From assembly GCA_023935145.1 (NCBI GenBank), contig CM043700.1, positions 98,808,400-98,872,399 on the forward strand: DNA of 64,000 nt. The letters are read 5' to 3'. Positions 1 to 11,189 of this stretch are shown piece after piece. Source of the DNA: Bretschneidera sinensis. Its lineage: Eukaryota; Streptophyta; Magnoliopsida; Brassicales; Akaniaceae. Made by a program: the position numbers and the translations under genes. Position 1 is the first letter of the stretch. Each line of letters starts with the position of its first letter. The notes beneath the pieces were generated by a model, which did not search any database, was not told the DNA's origin, and was given only the letters and a program-made list of their open reading frames with translations.

Positions 1-63
1 AAATCCAAAAACAAGCCTAAGCCAAGAGATTAGGACATACCAACAAAGTGAAAAACCTATCGC

Positions 64-603
64 ATGAGTGTCAATACTAAACGGTTGAAGAGATGCTACT
101 TAATGGCTTTTGTAGTTTTCTACGATGGTCCCATTGTTAGACAATGTAGGCCCCTAGAAAAGCATAAATCGGCTGTGAACGCCCTGGCGTTAAACGATGA
201 CGGATCGGTGTTGTTCTCCTGCGCTTGTGACCGTTTGATCTTGGTGTGGGAGAGAGAAGACAGTGCTAATCACATGGTGGTAACCGGGGCGTTGAGGGGC
301 CACGGGAAGGCGATATTGAGCTTGATCAACGTGTCTGATTTGTTATTAAGTGGGTCTGCTGATCGGACGGTGATGATATGGCAGCGTGGAAACAATGGGA
401 AGTACTGTTGCTTGACTATTTTGGAGGGTCACCAGAAGCCAGTGAAGTCGTTGACGGCGATTATTGAGGACGAATCAAACGGTGTTGTTCAAGTCATAAG
501 TGGGAGTCTTGACGGGGAGATTAAGGTGTGGCAGGTCTCGGTTTCGAAACCAATATATCAGCCCCTTGTCCACATTTCTATTAAAATGGAATTTGTGAAA
601 TAA
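64..603 (+). pseudogene. WD40-repeat protein fragment, JINGUBANG-like
   Basis: The 179-codon frame encodes the C-terminal WD40 blades of a plant JINGUBANG-type beta-propeller protein. Recognisable landmarks are HKSAVNALAL near residue 34, a blade ending LILVWERED, the stretch LLSGSADRTVMIWQR near residue 92, EGHQKPVKSL, and a last blade ending GEIKVWQV. Family members are intronless and carry about seven blades; only about three are present. In-frame stops lie directly upstream (31-33 and 49-51), and the first ~30 residues do not look like WD40, so the N-terminal half is missing. These proteins act as protein-interaction scaffolds. I read this as a 5'-truncated relic, though a rearranged gene whose upstream exon lies outside the window cannot be excluded. 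Confidence 0.75.
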
Positions 604-1424
604 TAGAGAAAATTTTAAAGGTTTAATTAAAAAAAATACACTGTAGTTTATTTTATTTTAAAAAATACCCTAAAGTTTATTGTGTGGAAAAAAATACTTT
701 ATAAATAATATCGAGTGATAATGATAATAGTATTTTTTTTATAATTAAACTAAATTTAAATTATGTTAATTACATTTATTACATGAAAATACACTTCCAT
801 GACCATGATCAACTGCATCTGAATGCATGCCTCACTATTTTGAGTACTTCATTGACTATATAGTCTTTTCAGGGTTTTGCTGGTTCTGCAAATTTTGTAT
901 ATTGATTTCTGAGGTTTTACCTACCATGAAAAATTGATTTTGAGTTTAGGAAATTAGTCAAATTCAATGGCTTGACAGGTAGAGTAGTGTGATTGCAGCA
1001 GGTGTTTTGTTGGCTGTGTTCCTAACATCATTTATTGGTGTATTTAACTAATTTTCTTCTCCTTTCAAATGGTGACATTTTATTAGTTTTCAATATTAGT
1101 AGTATTGTGTATCTCTCTAAAAAAAAATTGTTAGTATTGTGTAAATTATTCATTGTAAAATATTTTCAGTATAAAAATATTTTACACAATATGCAATTCT
1201 GTTGGATTGTCATAGCGAGCTATTGTTATTAGTGGTGTTACAAAAATTGATTTTGATTTAAAAAATACCATTAAATTGTGAAATATTACGAAAATATAAA
1301 ATAAAAAGTATGGAAGAAGATGAACACATAATTTTACATGGTCGATCGGTAAGCTTATTCCATGAACAATGCTTATAGGATTATATATTTCTCATTTATT
1401 TGGTATGTTTGTGTCTTTACAATG

Positions 1425-1864
1425 TGTTGAGCCACTCATATATATAGAGGGAAGATACAAGATAATTATGAAAACAAATATTTTTAACTAAATTATTTGG
1501 AGAAAATCATGTTCTTGATTTGATTGAGAAAATTAATCTATTTAACTCTTGATTGATCTTTAACACTCTCTTCGAATTGGAGTGTGAGATCTACGATGAA
1601 AACGTCCAACTTACAAATCGAGTCTTGAAATGACAATTGATTTGTCGAGTAGATAATAATTAACTAGTAACAAAAAACCAGCCATATAAGAGACCACCTT
1701 AGGTGTAGCAATGATAGAGAGAACAAATAAGGTCAGGATTATCAAACTGCTCTGAATTGCAGTGCTCTCACTACCATATAACAAACGAAATTTGATGAAG
1801 AGTCCTAGAACAACAACTCGCCAGAAATAAAGTTTCCGTGGAAACAAGTATATTGAGTCACTCT

Positions 1865-1895
<31 letters not shown>

Positions 1896-2010
1896 GGTGG
1901 AGATACAAGATAATTATGGAAACAAATAATTTTAATTAAATAATTAAGAAAAAAAATCATTCTCCTGCATTGATTGAAAAAATTAATCTATTAACATTTG
2001 ATTGATCGTG
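1425..2010 (-). repeat. Direct repeat pair, probable copia LTR / TRIM-like relic
   Basis: Segment 1425-1560 and segment 1852-2010 are diverged copies in the same orientation. Both contain a GAGxCACTC start, a TATA run, AGATACAAGATAATTATG and later GAAAATCAT and TTAATCTATT. The sequence after the first copy (1562-1590, AACACTCTCTTCGAATTGGAG) resembles the reverse complement of a copia polypurine tract next to its 3' LTR. The pair could be the two LTRs of a very small (~0.6 kb) terminal-repeat element, or one LTR with an internal duplication. No primer site or coding capacity is visible. Confidence 0.4.
1865..1892. repeat. TA dinucleotide microsatellite
   Basis: About 14 uninterrupted TA units inside the second copy of the direct repeat. 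The first copy has only a few TA units, so the run expanded after duplication. Confidence 0.9.
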
Positions 2011-2406
2011 ATTTAATTAAATAAATCAATTTATTAACTCTTGATTTTTAACTAATACAAACTCAAGATGTGCTTGGGTTCTGTCCATATATTAGTTTGA
2101 TTAAAAAAAAGTAGAAGCTCCTACTGAAAATTAATTATCACAACTAAATTTCAATGTTATAAATGTAAATTCTTATTGTTATTGTAATTGAATAATTTAG
2201 TTTAGTCAATGATAAAAGCGTAATATTTGGAGTAATTTATAAAGAGAAAAGGAAAACAAACAAATCTTAAAGTTTTAAAATGGTCATCCATCCAATGGAA
2301 TGGTGTATTTGGTACCATCAAATTTTGTCTTTTTGTTAATGATATTTTTATATCCTTATACTATTGTTAAATATGACTTTGTATTTTTTTTTTTAATCTT
2401 TAATAC

Positions 2407-2914
2407 TATTGATGCCAAAAAATTTGCTACCGCTGACATGGCTTGGGCCCTGCACAGGTAACAAGGATGAACTAAAGGCTTTCGGAAGAAGGGGAGGGGG
2501 AGACCTCCGAGAGCGCTCCGAAGCTTAAGTTAGAACGAAAGCTTAAAAATTGGCGAGGCTGAGGGTTAAATCTAAAAGAACTTGGGTGTAAGTAGATTAA
2601 GTCTGAATGAATTATGAAGTCCATACCTCGGCTTATTTATAGCCTTCTGAATAGGCATTCCCATATCTCGTTAGTGTGAAGGCATTGATTGCACGATTAG
2701 AAGACGGCGTGTCGCAGGGGGGCTGCAGGGCGGCGCCTCGTAGGGTGGCTGCAAGGCTGCGTGTGTAGGCGGCTGCAGGGCGGCACGTCGTAGGACGGTA
2801 GGTTATAGAGGGAGCCCAAACGTAGGTTTATTGAGCCGTTCTTTATTGCGTCGGAGTGTTATGGGCTACATCTGGGCAGGAGTGTCACAGGCCGGAGTGT
2901 TATGGGCTACATCA
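2407..2914 (-). repeat. 3' LTR of the Tat element
   Basis: 508 bp, nearly the same as 12660-13248 but shorter. On the minus strand it starts TGATGTAGCC and ends GGCATCAATA. It contains GC-rich subrepeats built on GGCTGCAGGGCGGC around 2710-2800. The AATAC target duplication is immediately outside. Confidence 0.9.
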
Positions 2915-2928
2915 AGCTCCATCACAGG

Positions 2929-2942
2929 CCCCCCACTTCCTT
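2929..2942 (-). promoter_or_regulatory. Polypurine tract of the Tat element
   Basis: On the minus strand this reads AAGGAAGTGGGGGG, 14 nt upstream of the 3' LTR. Position and composition fit the plus-strand priming site of an LTR retrotransposon. The 14-nt gap is larger than usual, so the exact site is uncertain. Confidence 0.55.
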
Positions 2943-3301
2943 GAGTACATTTATGTGCTTAAGGAAGTATTGTGGGGCACGGTCTTCAACGAAAGGGACA
3001 GTGTGTCGCGCTTAGACAGAACCGAGCCTGGCATGCGTGGGGCAATTGGTAGGGGTCCGAGCGTGGGTGGAGCTAGGCACATATGCAGTAGTCCGAGCGC
3101 TGGGACTTGGAGCGCTGAGCGTCTGATCCTAGGGACGCATGAGTCAACCTTGCATTAAATGGCAAACCTCGGGAACGGGTTTGTTGCTCTTGAGAAGCGA
3201 GAAGACGCCTAGAGAAGCGTGTGAGTGGCCTAGGGATCTTAAAAGGTCTTCTCTTTTCTGTGCTCGCATTAAGTGCCCTCGTTGGACGTGTTTTCCCTTC
3301 T

Positions 3302-3684
3302 TATAAAAGAGGTTTCCGTTATCTCTTTTCTGAACCAGAGCGAGTTTTGTTTTCTAAGAGTTGGGAGCCCTTGGCCTCACTTTTCTGAGAGTTCTTACAC
3401 TAGTCTTTGAAAATTCTAATGGGAGTGGCTCTAGAGAGGGAGAGGAGTCAGCAGTTCCTTGAGGGATTTATGGAAACCAAGAGGAGGGTCGAGGCCATGT
3501 ATCCGGAGGTAAACTCCTCTGGCCTTGTTCTGCTGGAGTCTGAGGAGGAGCCTGCTTCAGGGAAGGAGCAGCCGGGAGGGCAAGAAAAACATCGAGGCCC
3601 AAGGCCGCCCATCCTAGGAGAAGAGCATCTAAGCTCAAGATGAGAGTAGCCGACCATAGGGGAGTGCCCCAAGACAAGTCTCAA
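3302..3684 (+). pseudogene. Truncated second copy of the antisense Tat gene
   Basis: A TATA-like box (TATAAAAGA, 3302-3310) and leader precede a 78-codon frame at 3407-3643. Its QQFLEGFMETKRRVEAMYPE segment parallels AQFLMGFNEAKRKAKSLYPG in the larger antisense gene (about 6771-6830). Downstream text is also similar (GTACTTCGAGGCCGTTAGG versus GTATCCAAGGCCAATAGCG). I infer a partial duplicate that kept the promoter and 3' end and lost the middle. It lies between the 3' LTR and the hairpin minisatellite, on the strand opposite gag-pol. Function is unknown. Confidence 0.45.
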
Positions 3685-3889
3685 GACAAAGAGGCTGAGG
3701 CAGCCCCTTCCTTGATTGACTTGTATTAAAGTAGTTAGTTTTTTCTTTGTACTTCGAGGCCGTTAGGGTCCTCTTTTGCTTGTACTTCGAGGTCGTTAGT
3801 TGTAATCTTTTGATAAATTAATAAAGTATTCTTCTTTCAATCTTTGCTTCGCATGATCTCCCTATTTTTTATACTTTTCTTTTCATAAA

Positions 3890-4765
3890 ACGAGAGCTTG
3901 ATCTTGGCGAAATCTTGGCCGAGCGTTTGAGGAGTAGTTTCAAACGCTCGGTCTTGGAGAAATCTCAACCAAGCGTATGAAGAACAGTTAAAATGCTCGG
4001 TCTTAGAGACATCTTGGCCGAGCGTATGAATAACAGTTCAAACGCTCGGTCTTAGAGAAATCTTTGGCTGAGCGTATGAAGAATAGTTCAAACACTCGGT
4101 CTTAGAGAAATCTTGGCCAAGCGTATGACAAGTAGATCGTACGCTTGGACCTGGTGAATTTTGGCCGAGCGTATGACAAGCAGCTAGTACGCTCGGACCT
4201 GACGAATTTTGGCTGAGCGTATGACAAGCACTCGTACGCTCGGACCTGACGAATTTTGGCCGAGCGTATGACAAGCAACTCGTACGCTCGGACCTGGTGA
4301 ACTTTGGCCTAACGTATGACAAGCAGTTCATACGCTCGGACCTGACGAATTTTGGCTGAGTGTATGACAAGCAGCTCATATGCTCGTACCTGGCAAATTT
4401 TGGCCGAGTGTATGACAAGCAGCTTATACGCTCGAAACTGGTGAACTTTGACCGAGCGTATGACAAGCAGCTCATACCCTCGGACCTGGCGAACTTTGGC
4501 CGAGTGTATGATAAATAGCTCATACACTCGGACCTGGCGAATTTTGGCTGGGTGTATGACAAGCAGCTCATAAGCTCGGACCTGGCGAACTTTGGCCGAG
4601 CATATGACAAGCAGTTGATATGCTCGAACCTGGCAAAACACTCGGACTTAGCGAACTTTGGTCGAGCGTATGACAAACAGCTCATACGCTCAAACCTCGC
4701 GAATTTTGTCCGAGCGTATGACAAACAGCTCATACGCTCTGACTTGGCGAATTTGGGCCGAGCTA
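3890..4765. repeat. 48-bp hairpin-forming minisatellite
   Basis: About 17-18 tandem units near 48 bp, drifting in sequence. Each has a core such as GAGCGTATGACAAGCAGCTC followed by a reverse complement of its own start (CATACGCTC), then a spacer like GGACCTGGCGAATTTTGGCC. Every unit can therefore fold into a hairpin with about a 9-bp stem. Since 48 is a multiple of three, an apparent minus-strand frame of 231 codons with a 16-residue period runs through it at 4038-4733; I regard that as a by-product. The array ends about 230 bp upstream of the antisense gene's TATA box. Confidence 0.85.
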
Positions 4766-4996
4766 TCAGGACTTGGAGAAATCGTGCTCATGGGTTTACT
4801 CACATCGTTCGTTCTTGGGCTTTCACTCTAGGCCTCATGAGCTATTTCTTTATATTGGGCCCATATGTTCTTCTTCGATAGGCGAAATAAATAATGACAA
4901 CTGTCATTCAATGGCGGCGCCTTGGTGACAGAAAAGGATGCGTCGCTTCGTTTAGAGAGCTGAGTTAATGCTTCTCGGTTTTGTTGCCACGGCTTC

Positions 4997-5006
4997 TATA
5001 AAAAGG
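4997..5006 (+). promoter_or_regulatory. TATA box of the antisense Tat gene
   Basis: TATAAAAAGG lies 134 bp upstream of the first plausible ATG (5131) and is followed by a pyrimidine-rich leader. Position and form match a plant Pol II core promoter on the strand opposite gag-pol. Confidence 0.5.
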
Positions 5007-5130
5007 GATTCATCCTTGTTTTATTTCTCACTTGCACTTTGAGTGATTTTAAGAGCACACAGTTAGAGAAACACTTCGAGAGCGCTCGGTTTTCTTAAGA
5101 GGTGACCCAAAAAGATCTCTTGGTGAGTAA

Positions 5131-7029
5131 AATGTTTGAGAGCAAAATAAGTGGGGATCTTTCGAGGGAGTTAGAGGAGGTAATGGGTGTTTCCTCCAAC
5201 GATGCTCATTAGGGATGACGCCCTAGATACTGAGAGGGAGGAGTGAAGGTTTGAAGCGAACTTCATTTCAAGTGTGGTAGAGGATTCTGAACTTGTGGGG
5301 AAGAGAATTAGGTATAGGATCCCCATGGAGTACCATCAGAGGGCACCAGAAAGAGGGGAGAGGGCTTGCGATGCTCTCCCTAGCCAAGTGCCTTATGAGC
5401 TGTGTGTTTACGAACAGTAGTTAAAGGCCAGGCTTAGGTTCCCTCTCCATCCATTATTCTGCTCAGTGCTCAGATACTTCGGTATCGCGCTGAGTCAACT
5501 GACGCCCAACTCTATCCGGCTGATTCTGGCATTCATTGTCGTGTGCCAGGAGGTGGGAGGGCTAATGAACATGAACGTGTTCAAAGCCCACTTCCAACTA
5601 GCCCGTCTTGGTCATTCGGGGTGGGTTATCGTGAATTCGAGGAGGCGGAAAAGGGTTTTAAAGAACAAGCCTTCTTCCATAAAGAGGTGGAAGAGGGCTT
5701 TCTTTTTTATAAAGAGTGCTGAGAGCTTCGACGTCCCCCTCGCTTGGAACTTGGAGTGTGTTGGCAAGTGCAAGAGGTCGTACCTTCTGCATCGAGAGCA
5801 TGAGAAGTTGAAAGCCATGCTGATCGCGCCCTTGGATATCGAGGTGCTTGGAGATAATGAAGAGCTCCACAGGCGCGACCTTTGCCCCCTAGTCTTCCGT
5901 CGAACCTCGAGCATGGTAGCCTTTAGTCTTTTAGCTTATAACAAGTTTGATTTTTTACTCCAAGTTACTAATGCTCATTCTTTTTGCAGAGATAGAGGTA
6001 GCTACCAAGGCTAAGGAGAGGGCCAAACAAATGGCCCAGGAGAGGAAGAAGGCCGCAGAGGCTGGTAGCTCTCGGCAAGAGAAGAAGAAGAGGGCCCGGG
6101 CCCCAATCCCAGTGCTCGTTGTAGTGGGGAGCCCTCCAAGGGTCCTAGTTTCTAAGAAGATGGAGGATTTCGCTGCACCCATTCTTCCCCCGGAACCGTC
6201 TTCCTCCAGGGAGGGACCTGGGGTAGCTGCCATCTTCACGCCATGATGGGCGCTGAGGGGAGATGATTCGGTGTTCGCGCATCCGAAGGTTGCTCGCAAG
6301 CACCTTATCTTGGGGATCCCTCCTCGTGATATACTAGAGCTTTCGCGAAGCCCTTCAAGGCACTTTACTCAGCTGCGGAGACCGCTTTCTCCCAGGCATT
6401 GTCTCTTTCCTTCATTCTAGATCTTTGATTCATTTGCTTTTATTTTAATAATGTTCTTATTTCAGGCTAGAGTCCTTGGCGGGGTCCTTGCTCGGTGAAT
6501 CGCTGATTTGGCCTAGTGCTTAGCAAAAATCGAGTATAAGCTGGAGTAGACCCAGGAACTGGTCCGGGCTTTGTCCTTCTCCCTAGAGGCTGCCAAACTG
6601 GCCAAGGATGACGCCATCTTCGAGAGGGACCATCGGCGCAAGAATGAGGATGCCCTCAAGAAGAAGAGGGACTTGATCCGAGCCCAGATGGAGAAGGTGG
6701 TTACTAAGGCTGCTGAGAGAGAGAATGTGGTAGCCAAGGTCGATGAGGTTTTGCTAGATAAAGCCGGAGCTCAGTTCCTGATGGGCTTCAACGAGGCCAA
6801 GAGAAAGGCCAAGTCTCTCTACCCGGGGCTCGATTTTTTCGGCCTTGACCTTGGTGCCCTTTCAGGGGAATTAGGTGCGGCTGCTACCGGAGGAGACCCG
6901 ACAGATACGACCGCGACTGGTGTCGAGGAGGTCGCGGAGGATGAAGCCCAGGGGACTATTGGGGATGAGGCTCAGGAGGCAACGGGGAACGAGAGCGAGT
7001 CCCATAAGGCCCCTACTTCTTTAGAATAG
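5131..7029 (+). pseudogene. Antisense gene of Tat element, putative gypsy-type transposon domain and coiled coil
   Basis: Lies between integrase and the 3' LTR, on the opposite strand. The first part (about 5300-5915) contains LKARLRFPLHP, then VLRYFGIALSQLTPNSIRL, as in the plant 'putative gypsy type transposon' domain family (Pfam Transposase_28). A Lys/Arg/Ala-rich linker follows (5990-6240). The last part (6550-7029) is a charged coiled coil ending in an acidic tail. Candidate introns are 5916-5989 (GT...TTTTTGCAG; phase does not join cleanly) and 6401-6465 (GT...TTATTTCAG; phase fits). Stops at about 5209, 5421 and 6244 and frame changes show decay. Extra antisense genes are known in Tat-clade elements; their role is unsettled. 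It converges on the integrase 3' end, 125 bp away. Confidence 0.65.
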
Positions 7030-7153
7030 GTTTTTGTTTTTTGTATCCAAGGCCAATAGCGCCTAATTTTGTACCTCCATTCTTAACTTAATGAAATTTC
7101 AGAACCTTCCTTTAAACTTAAAACTTTATTAATTCTTTACTTTACATTTCGTA

Positions 7154-8275
7154 TCACTGATAGAATTTGCGGAGGTTCTCCGCATTCCAAGTGCGAGGGA
7201 CCGGCTTGCCATCTAATTCTTCGAGCTCAAAAGTACCCATTCGGCAAACTCTTTGGATTCTGTATGGGCCTTCCCAGTTTGAAACGAGCTTTCCAGTCTG
7301 TCGATGGCAAGAAACTTCACTCATCCGTAGGACGAGGTCATGGAGTCTGAAGCTCTGGTTTCGAACTCGAGAGTTGTAATACCGGGCCGTCCTCTGTTCG
7401 TACGCAGCCAAACGAATCTGGGCTTTGTCTCGCGCTTCATCAACCAAGTCCGCACTCATCTTTAAGGCTTTCTCATTGTCACTTGGTTCAAAAAACTATA
7501 CTCGCATCTACAGAATTTCGATTTCAACTGGGATGATGGCTTCTGAACCGTACATCATGAAGAACGAGGTTTCTCTTGTTGGTGTACGCACGGTCGTCCG
7601 ATAGGCCCAGAGAACATTAGAGAGTTTATCAGCCCACTGTCTATCTTCCTTGTCTAGTCTTTTCTTGATACCTTGGAGAAGGGTTTTATTGGTAATTTTA
7701 GCTTGGCCATGGGCTTGCGGGTATCCGACGGATGAGAATCAATGCTCGATTTGGAAGTCTTCATAAAATGTTTTGAAACGGGAGCTATCGAATTGTTTTC
7801 CATTATCGATGACCAATACCCCAGGAATCCCGAAACGACACACGATCGACTTACAAACGAAGTTCCTGGTTTGGTGATCCTTGATGCTGGCCAATGGTTC
7901 TACCTCGACCCACTTGGTGAAATAATCAATGGCCACAATGAGGTGCTTCTTTTGCTCAACTGTGGCGGTGAACGGCCCTAGGATGTCCATTCTCCATATA
8001 GCAAAAGGAAGCGGACTAGTGATCGAGGTGAGAGGATTGGCAGGCCGGTAAGGCACTGGAGAGTACTGTTGACAGTTTTTACATTTCTTGAGCAAGTCAG
8101 CCGCATCTTTTTTCATCCTGGGCCAATAATACCCTTGATGTAGAACCTTGAAGGCGAGGGCTCGAGCTCCCAGGTGATTTCCGCATATGCCTTCGTGGAC
8201 TTCTCGGAGAGCGTAATTGGCCTCGACGGGGCTGAGACATCTCAAGTAAGGCATAGTCAGAGATCTTTTATACAA
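7154..8275 (-). pseudogene. Tat element integrase
   Basis: The upstream part (7739-8275) carries the HHCC zinc domain (H...H, then CKNCQQY), the first catalytic Asp in WRMDILGPF and the second in VIDNGKQF. A stop follows the second Asp block (ends FQIEH). The third catalytic position reads GQAKITNKT, where the family has GQAE: Glu is replaced by Lys. More stops lie at about 7500. The C-terminal domain (7154-7459) ends WNAENLRKFYQ, typical of Tat pol ends. The normal enzyme inserts element cDNA into host DNA; this copy cannot. Confidence 0.88.
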
Positions 8276-8912
8276 CTTTCCATCTATGACAGTGTACTGG
8301 AAGGCTCAGAAAATTAACTTTTTGGCCTCGCTTTTCTGCTCGGGGACCTTTCTATCTTTCAGGTAATGTAGGATTGGGTCCATCCACATCGCACCCTCTT
8401 CTACCGGTAGGACCGGGGTTTCATCTATGCTAGAAACGGAGAGAATTTCTAGATAAATGCCTCGAGTTAGTTCTAGGTGCTGGAATGAGGCCAGGTTGGC
8501 CAGGGCATTTGCCTTGGAGTTTTAGGCCCGTGAAATTTGAGTTATCCAGAACATTTTGAACCTGGTGGCTAACTCTTTCACTTTTTGGAGGTACTGAGCC
8601 AGCTTTTCTCCCCGGGCTTTGAATTCTCCTGTTACTTGACTTACTACTTGCTGGGAGTCGCTGAACACATCTACGACCTCAGTGGATAGGGTTTTGGCCA
8701 GCCTTAGGCCAACTAGTAGGGCTTCATACTCTACCTCATTATTGGAAGCCTTGAACTCAAACTTTAGGGCATACTCGACTATGAAGCCGTCAAGGCTGCA
8801 GAGGATGAGTCCTGCTCCGCTTCACATGGTATTGGATGATCCGTCCACGTGGAGAGTGCACTTTGGAGGTGATTCATCTGGTGTCTCGTCTGGCGTCGAC
8901 TCTACTTCCACA
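8276..8912 (-). pseudogene. Tat element second (archaeal-type) RNase H and linker
   Basis: Minus-strand frames show LHVDGSSN, then EYEALLVGLRLA and DVFSDSQQVVSQ, the catalytic blocks of the additional RNase H that Tat-clade elements carry between the ordinary RNase H and integrase. At least two stops interrupt it (near 8522 and 8309). The domain would degrade the RNA strand of the RNA:DNA hybrid. It joins the RT-RNase H segment on the right and integrase on the left. Confidence 0.75.
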
Positions 8913-10140
8913 CTAGGAACCACTGAGAGGGTTGTTTCGAAGGCAGTATCGGATGTCGAATTCTCCGAGTTCCACTGACCACTTCACCATTCTCCCGGAG
9001 ACACTTGGGCTGTAAAAGACTTGCCTCAAGGGCTGGTCAGTCAAGAGAACGACTGTGTGCACTTGGAAATACGGTCGGAGTTTCCATGCGGCTGTTACGA
9101 GGGCGTAAACCATCTTCTCAATGGGAAGGTACCTCACTTCAGCCTCATAGAGGATTCTACTAACGTAGTAGATAGGTTTCTGGATACCTTCATTTTCCCG
9201 AATCAAGACAGAGGCCACATTGCTTTCCCTAGCTGATAGGTATAGGAGAAGCTCTTTACCCGAGAGAGGTTTGGTTAGGAGTGGGGGCAAGCTCAAATAC
9301 TTTTTTAACCCTTCGAACGCTCCCTGGCAATCCTCCGTCCAAGAGAAGTCTTTGGCCTTCTTGATAGCCTTAAAGAAGGGTAGACACCTATCCGCAGATT
9401 TTGACATGAAGCGACTTAGGGCGACTATTCTCCCGGTGAACCGTTGCACTTCTTTCACGGATCTAGGAAGGGCCATATTGAGAATGGCCTTTATCTTTTC
9501 TGTATTGGCTTCTATCCCTCTTTGGGTGACCACAAATCCTAAGAACTTCCCCCAGTTACTCCAAAGGCACACTTGGCTGGATTCAGTATCATGTTATGTT
9601 TGTGTAAGACCCCAAAGGCTTCTTCTAAATCGGTTCTATGGTCCCAAGCCTTCATAGTCTTAACCAGCATGTCATTCACGTAGACTTCCATGTTTTGTCC
9701 TATTTGCCCTTTGAAGATTTTGTTCACCAGCCTTTATTAGGTTGCGCCGGCATTCTTGAGTCCGAAGAGTATGACCTTATAGCAATACAACCCTCGGTCA
9801 ATGATAAAGGTGGTCTTCTCTCGATCTGGCCCGTACATGAAAATTTGATTATAACCGAAGTACGCGCCCATGAAGGAGAGAAGTTCATACCCCGAAGTGG
9901 CGTCTACCAGCTGATTAATTCGCGAGAGGGGAAAGTTATCCTTTGGGCAGGCCTTGTTTAGGTTAGTAAAGTCAATGCAAATCCACCATTTACCATTGGC
10001 TTTTCGAACCATTACTACGTTGGACACCCATTCGGGGTATTTTTCCTCTTGGACGAATTCAGCCTCAAGCAGCTTGTCTACCTCAGTATTGATGGCGACC
10101 TAGCATTCTAGGGCGAAAGACCTTTTCTTCTGAACAACTG
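8913..10140 (-). pseudogene. Tat element reverse transcriptase and first RNase H
   Basis: Three minus-strand pieces make up the domain. 9737-10027 has VRKANGKWWICIDFTNLNKA and DNFPLSRINQLVD. 9539-9727 has the catalytic box as YVNDMLVK instead of the usual YVDDM, so the first Asp of the pair is Asn. 8913-9572 holds the thumb (VTQRGIEANTEKIKAI, VQRFTGRIVALSRF) and the vestigial RNase H (LLLYLSARE...IYYVSR). Stops or frameshifts separate the pieces at about 9735 and 9560. The active-site change alone should abolish polymerase activity. Confidence 0.9.
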
Positions 10141-10228
10141 GCTTGCACTTTGGATCCATATTCAAGCGATGCTCAATAGTCCTGGGGTCAATCCGAGGCA
10201 TGTCTGACGCTGACCAGGCGAACAAGTC

Positions 10229-11040
10229 CTAGTTCTTCTGGATAAGGGAAATGAGTTCTTTCTTGTGCTCTTTGGAGAGGTTTAACCCTATCTGGACAGT
10301 TTGAGTGGGGTCTTCCCCGAGGAACACCAGTTTCAGCTCATCCACTGATCGCCCTCTTGGGATTTTCATCTCATCCCTGAGGTCTTCCATCTTAAAAGGC
10401 AGGGCTTTCATCTTCTTTTCTTCCTTGATTGCACTCAAATAGCAGGATCGAGAGGCCCTCTGATCACCTCTGATTACTCTCACTCCCTTATTGGTGGGGA
10501 ACTTGACCTTCAGATGGTATGTGGAGACAACAGCCCTCAGTTTGTTGAGGGTAGGCCGCTCGATGATCATATTGTAAGAGGAGGGTTGCTTTACCACAAA
10601 AAATGTGGTTTGCACAGTGGAAGTCTGTGGCGTTGTCCCTACAGTGACAGGGAGGACTATGCTTCCCACGGGAAAAACTGGAGATCCATCAAAACCATAA
10701 AGCGAGGTCGGGGTCAGCTCTAGACGCTCGTCCTTTAGTTCCACGCGTTGGAAGGCATCGTAAAATAATATATCGGCAGAGCTTCAGTTATCAATCAAGA
10801 CGCGTCGTACCTCATGGTTGGCTACTAAGAGAGAGACAACTACTGCGTCGTCATGATGAGTCTGCACATCCTCCAAGTCATCCTCTGTGAAAGAGATCGC
10901 TAGCTCCAACTTCCTTTGCTTATGAAGTGTGTTGACAGAGGTCACGGTTCTGGCGTACGCCTTACTGCTTTGCTTCGAGCTCCTCTCGGCGGCGGGGCCT
11001 CCACATATTGTTTTGATGATCCGAGTGGTAGTTGCCACTT
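10229..11040 (-). pseudogene. Tat element aspartic protease
   Basis: The catalytic region on the minus strand reads RRVLIDN, then a stop, then SSADIL (near 10790-10800); the family has Asp-x-Gly-Ser-Ser, so the Gly codon has become TGA. Downstream frame 10229-10744 continues FDGSPVFPVGSIVLPVT and SSYNMIIERPTLNKLRAVVST, characteristic of Tat proteases. The normal enzyme would process the gag-pol polyprotein. Confidence 0.82.
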
Positions 11041-11189
11041 CTTGGTGTTTTTGACCGGGCGCTTCCTACCCATCTCTGGAGTCTTGTCGAGGGCCTCGTC
11101 GCTCTTGCTCTCGAGAATGGAGTCGCCCGGAGTTTCTTCTTGGCTGGGTGGGCGCCTCTCTTTTTTGGGAACTTGTAAATTCCTTTAAG

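Larger units (their letters stand above)
604..2401. other. AT-rich intergenic DNA with LTR relic
   Basis: No supported gene. Short frames at 1035-1232 (+) and 1611-1847 (-) have no family features. The stretch holds the copia-like LTR relic and TA microsatellite listed separately. Confidence 0.6.

Noticed and set aside
1611..1847. 78-codon minus frame with a hydrophobic stretch, possible small membrane protein
   Set aside because: It sits between two copies of a copia LTR-like repeat and matches nothing I recognise.
4038..4733. A 231-codon minus-strand frame with a 16-residue repeat, looking like a repeat protein
   Set aside because: The frame stays open only because the 48-bp minisatellite unit is a multiple of three. 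Several frames on both strands are open, and sequence drift does not spare the protein.
3890..4765. Regular repeats with an inner palindrome, reminiscent of a CRISPR array
   Set aside because: Units are contiguous with no unique spacers, drift in sequence, and lie in a plant retrotransposon.
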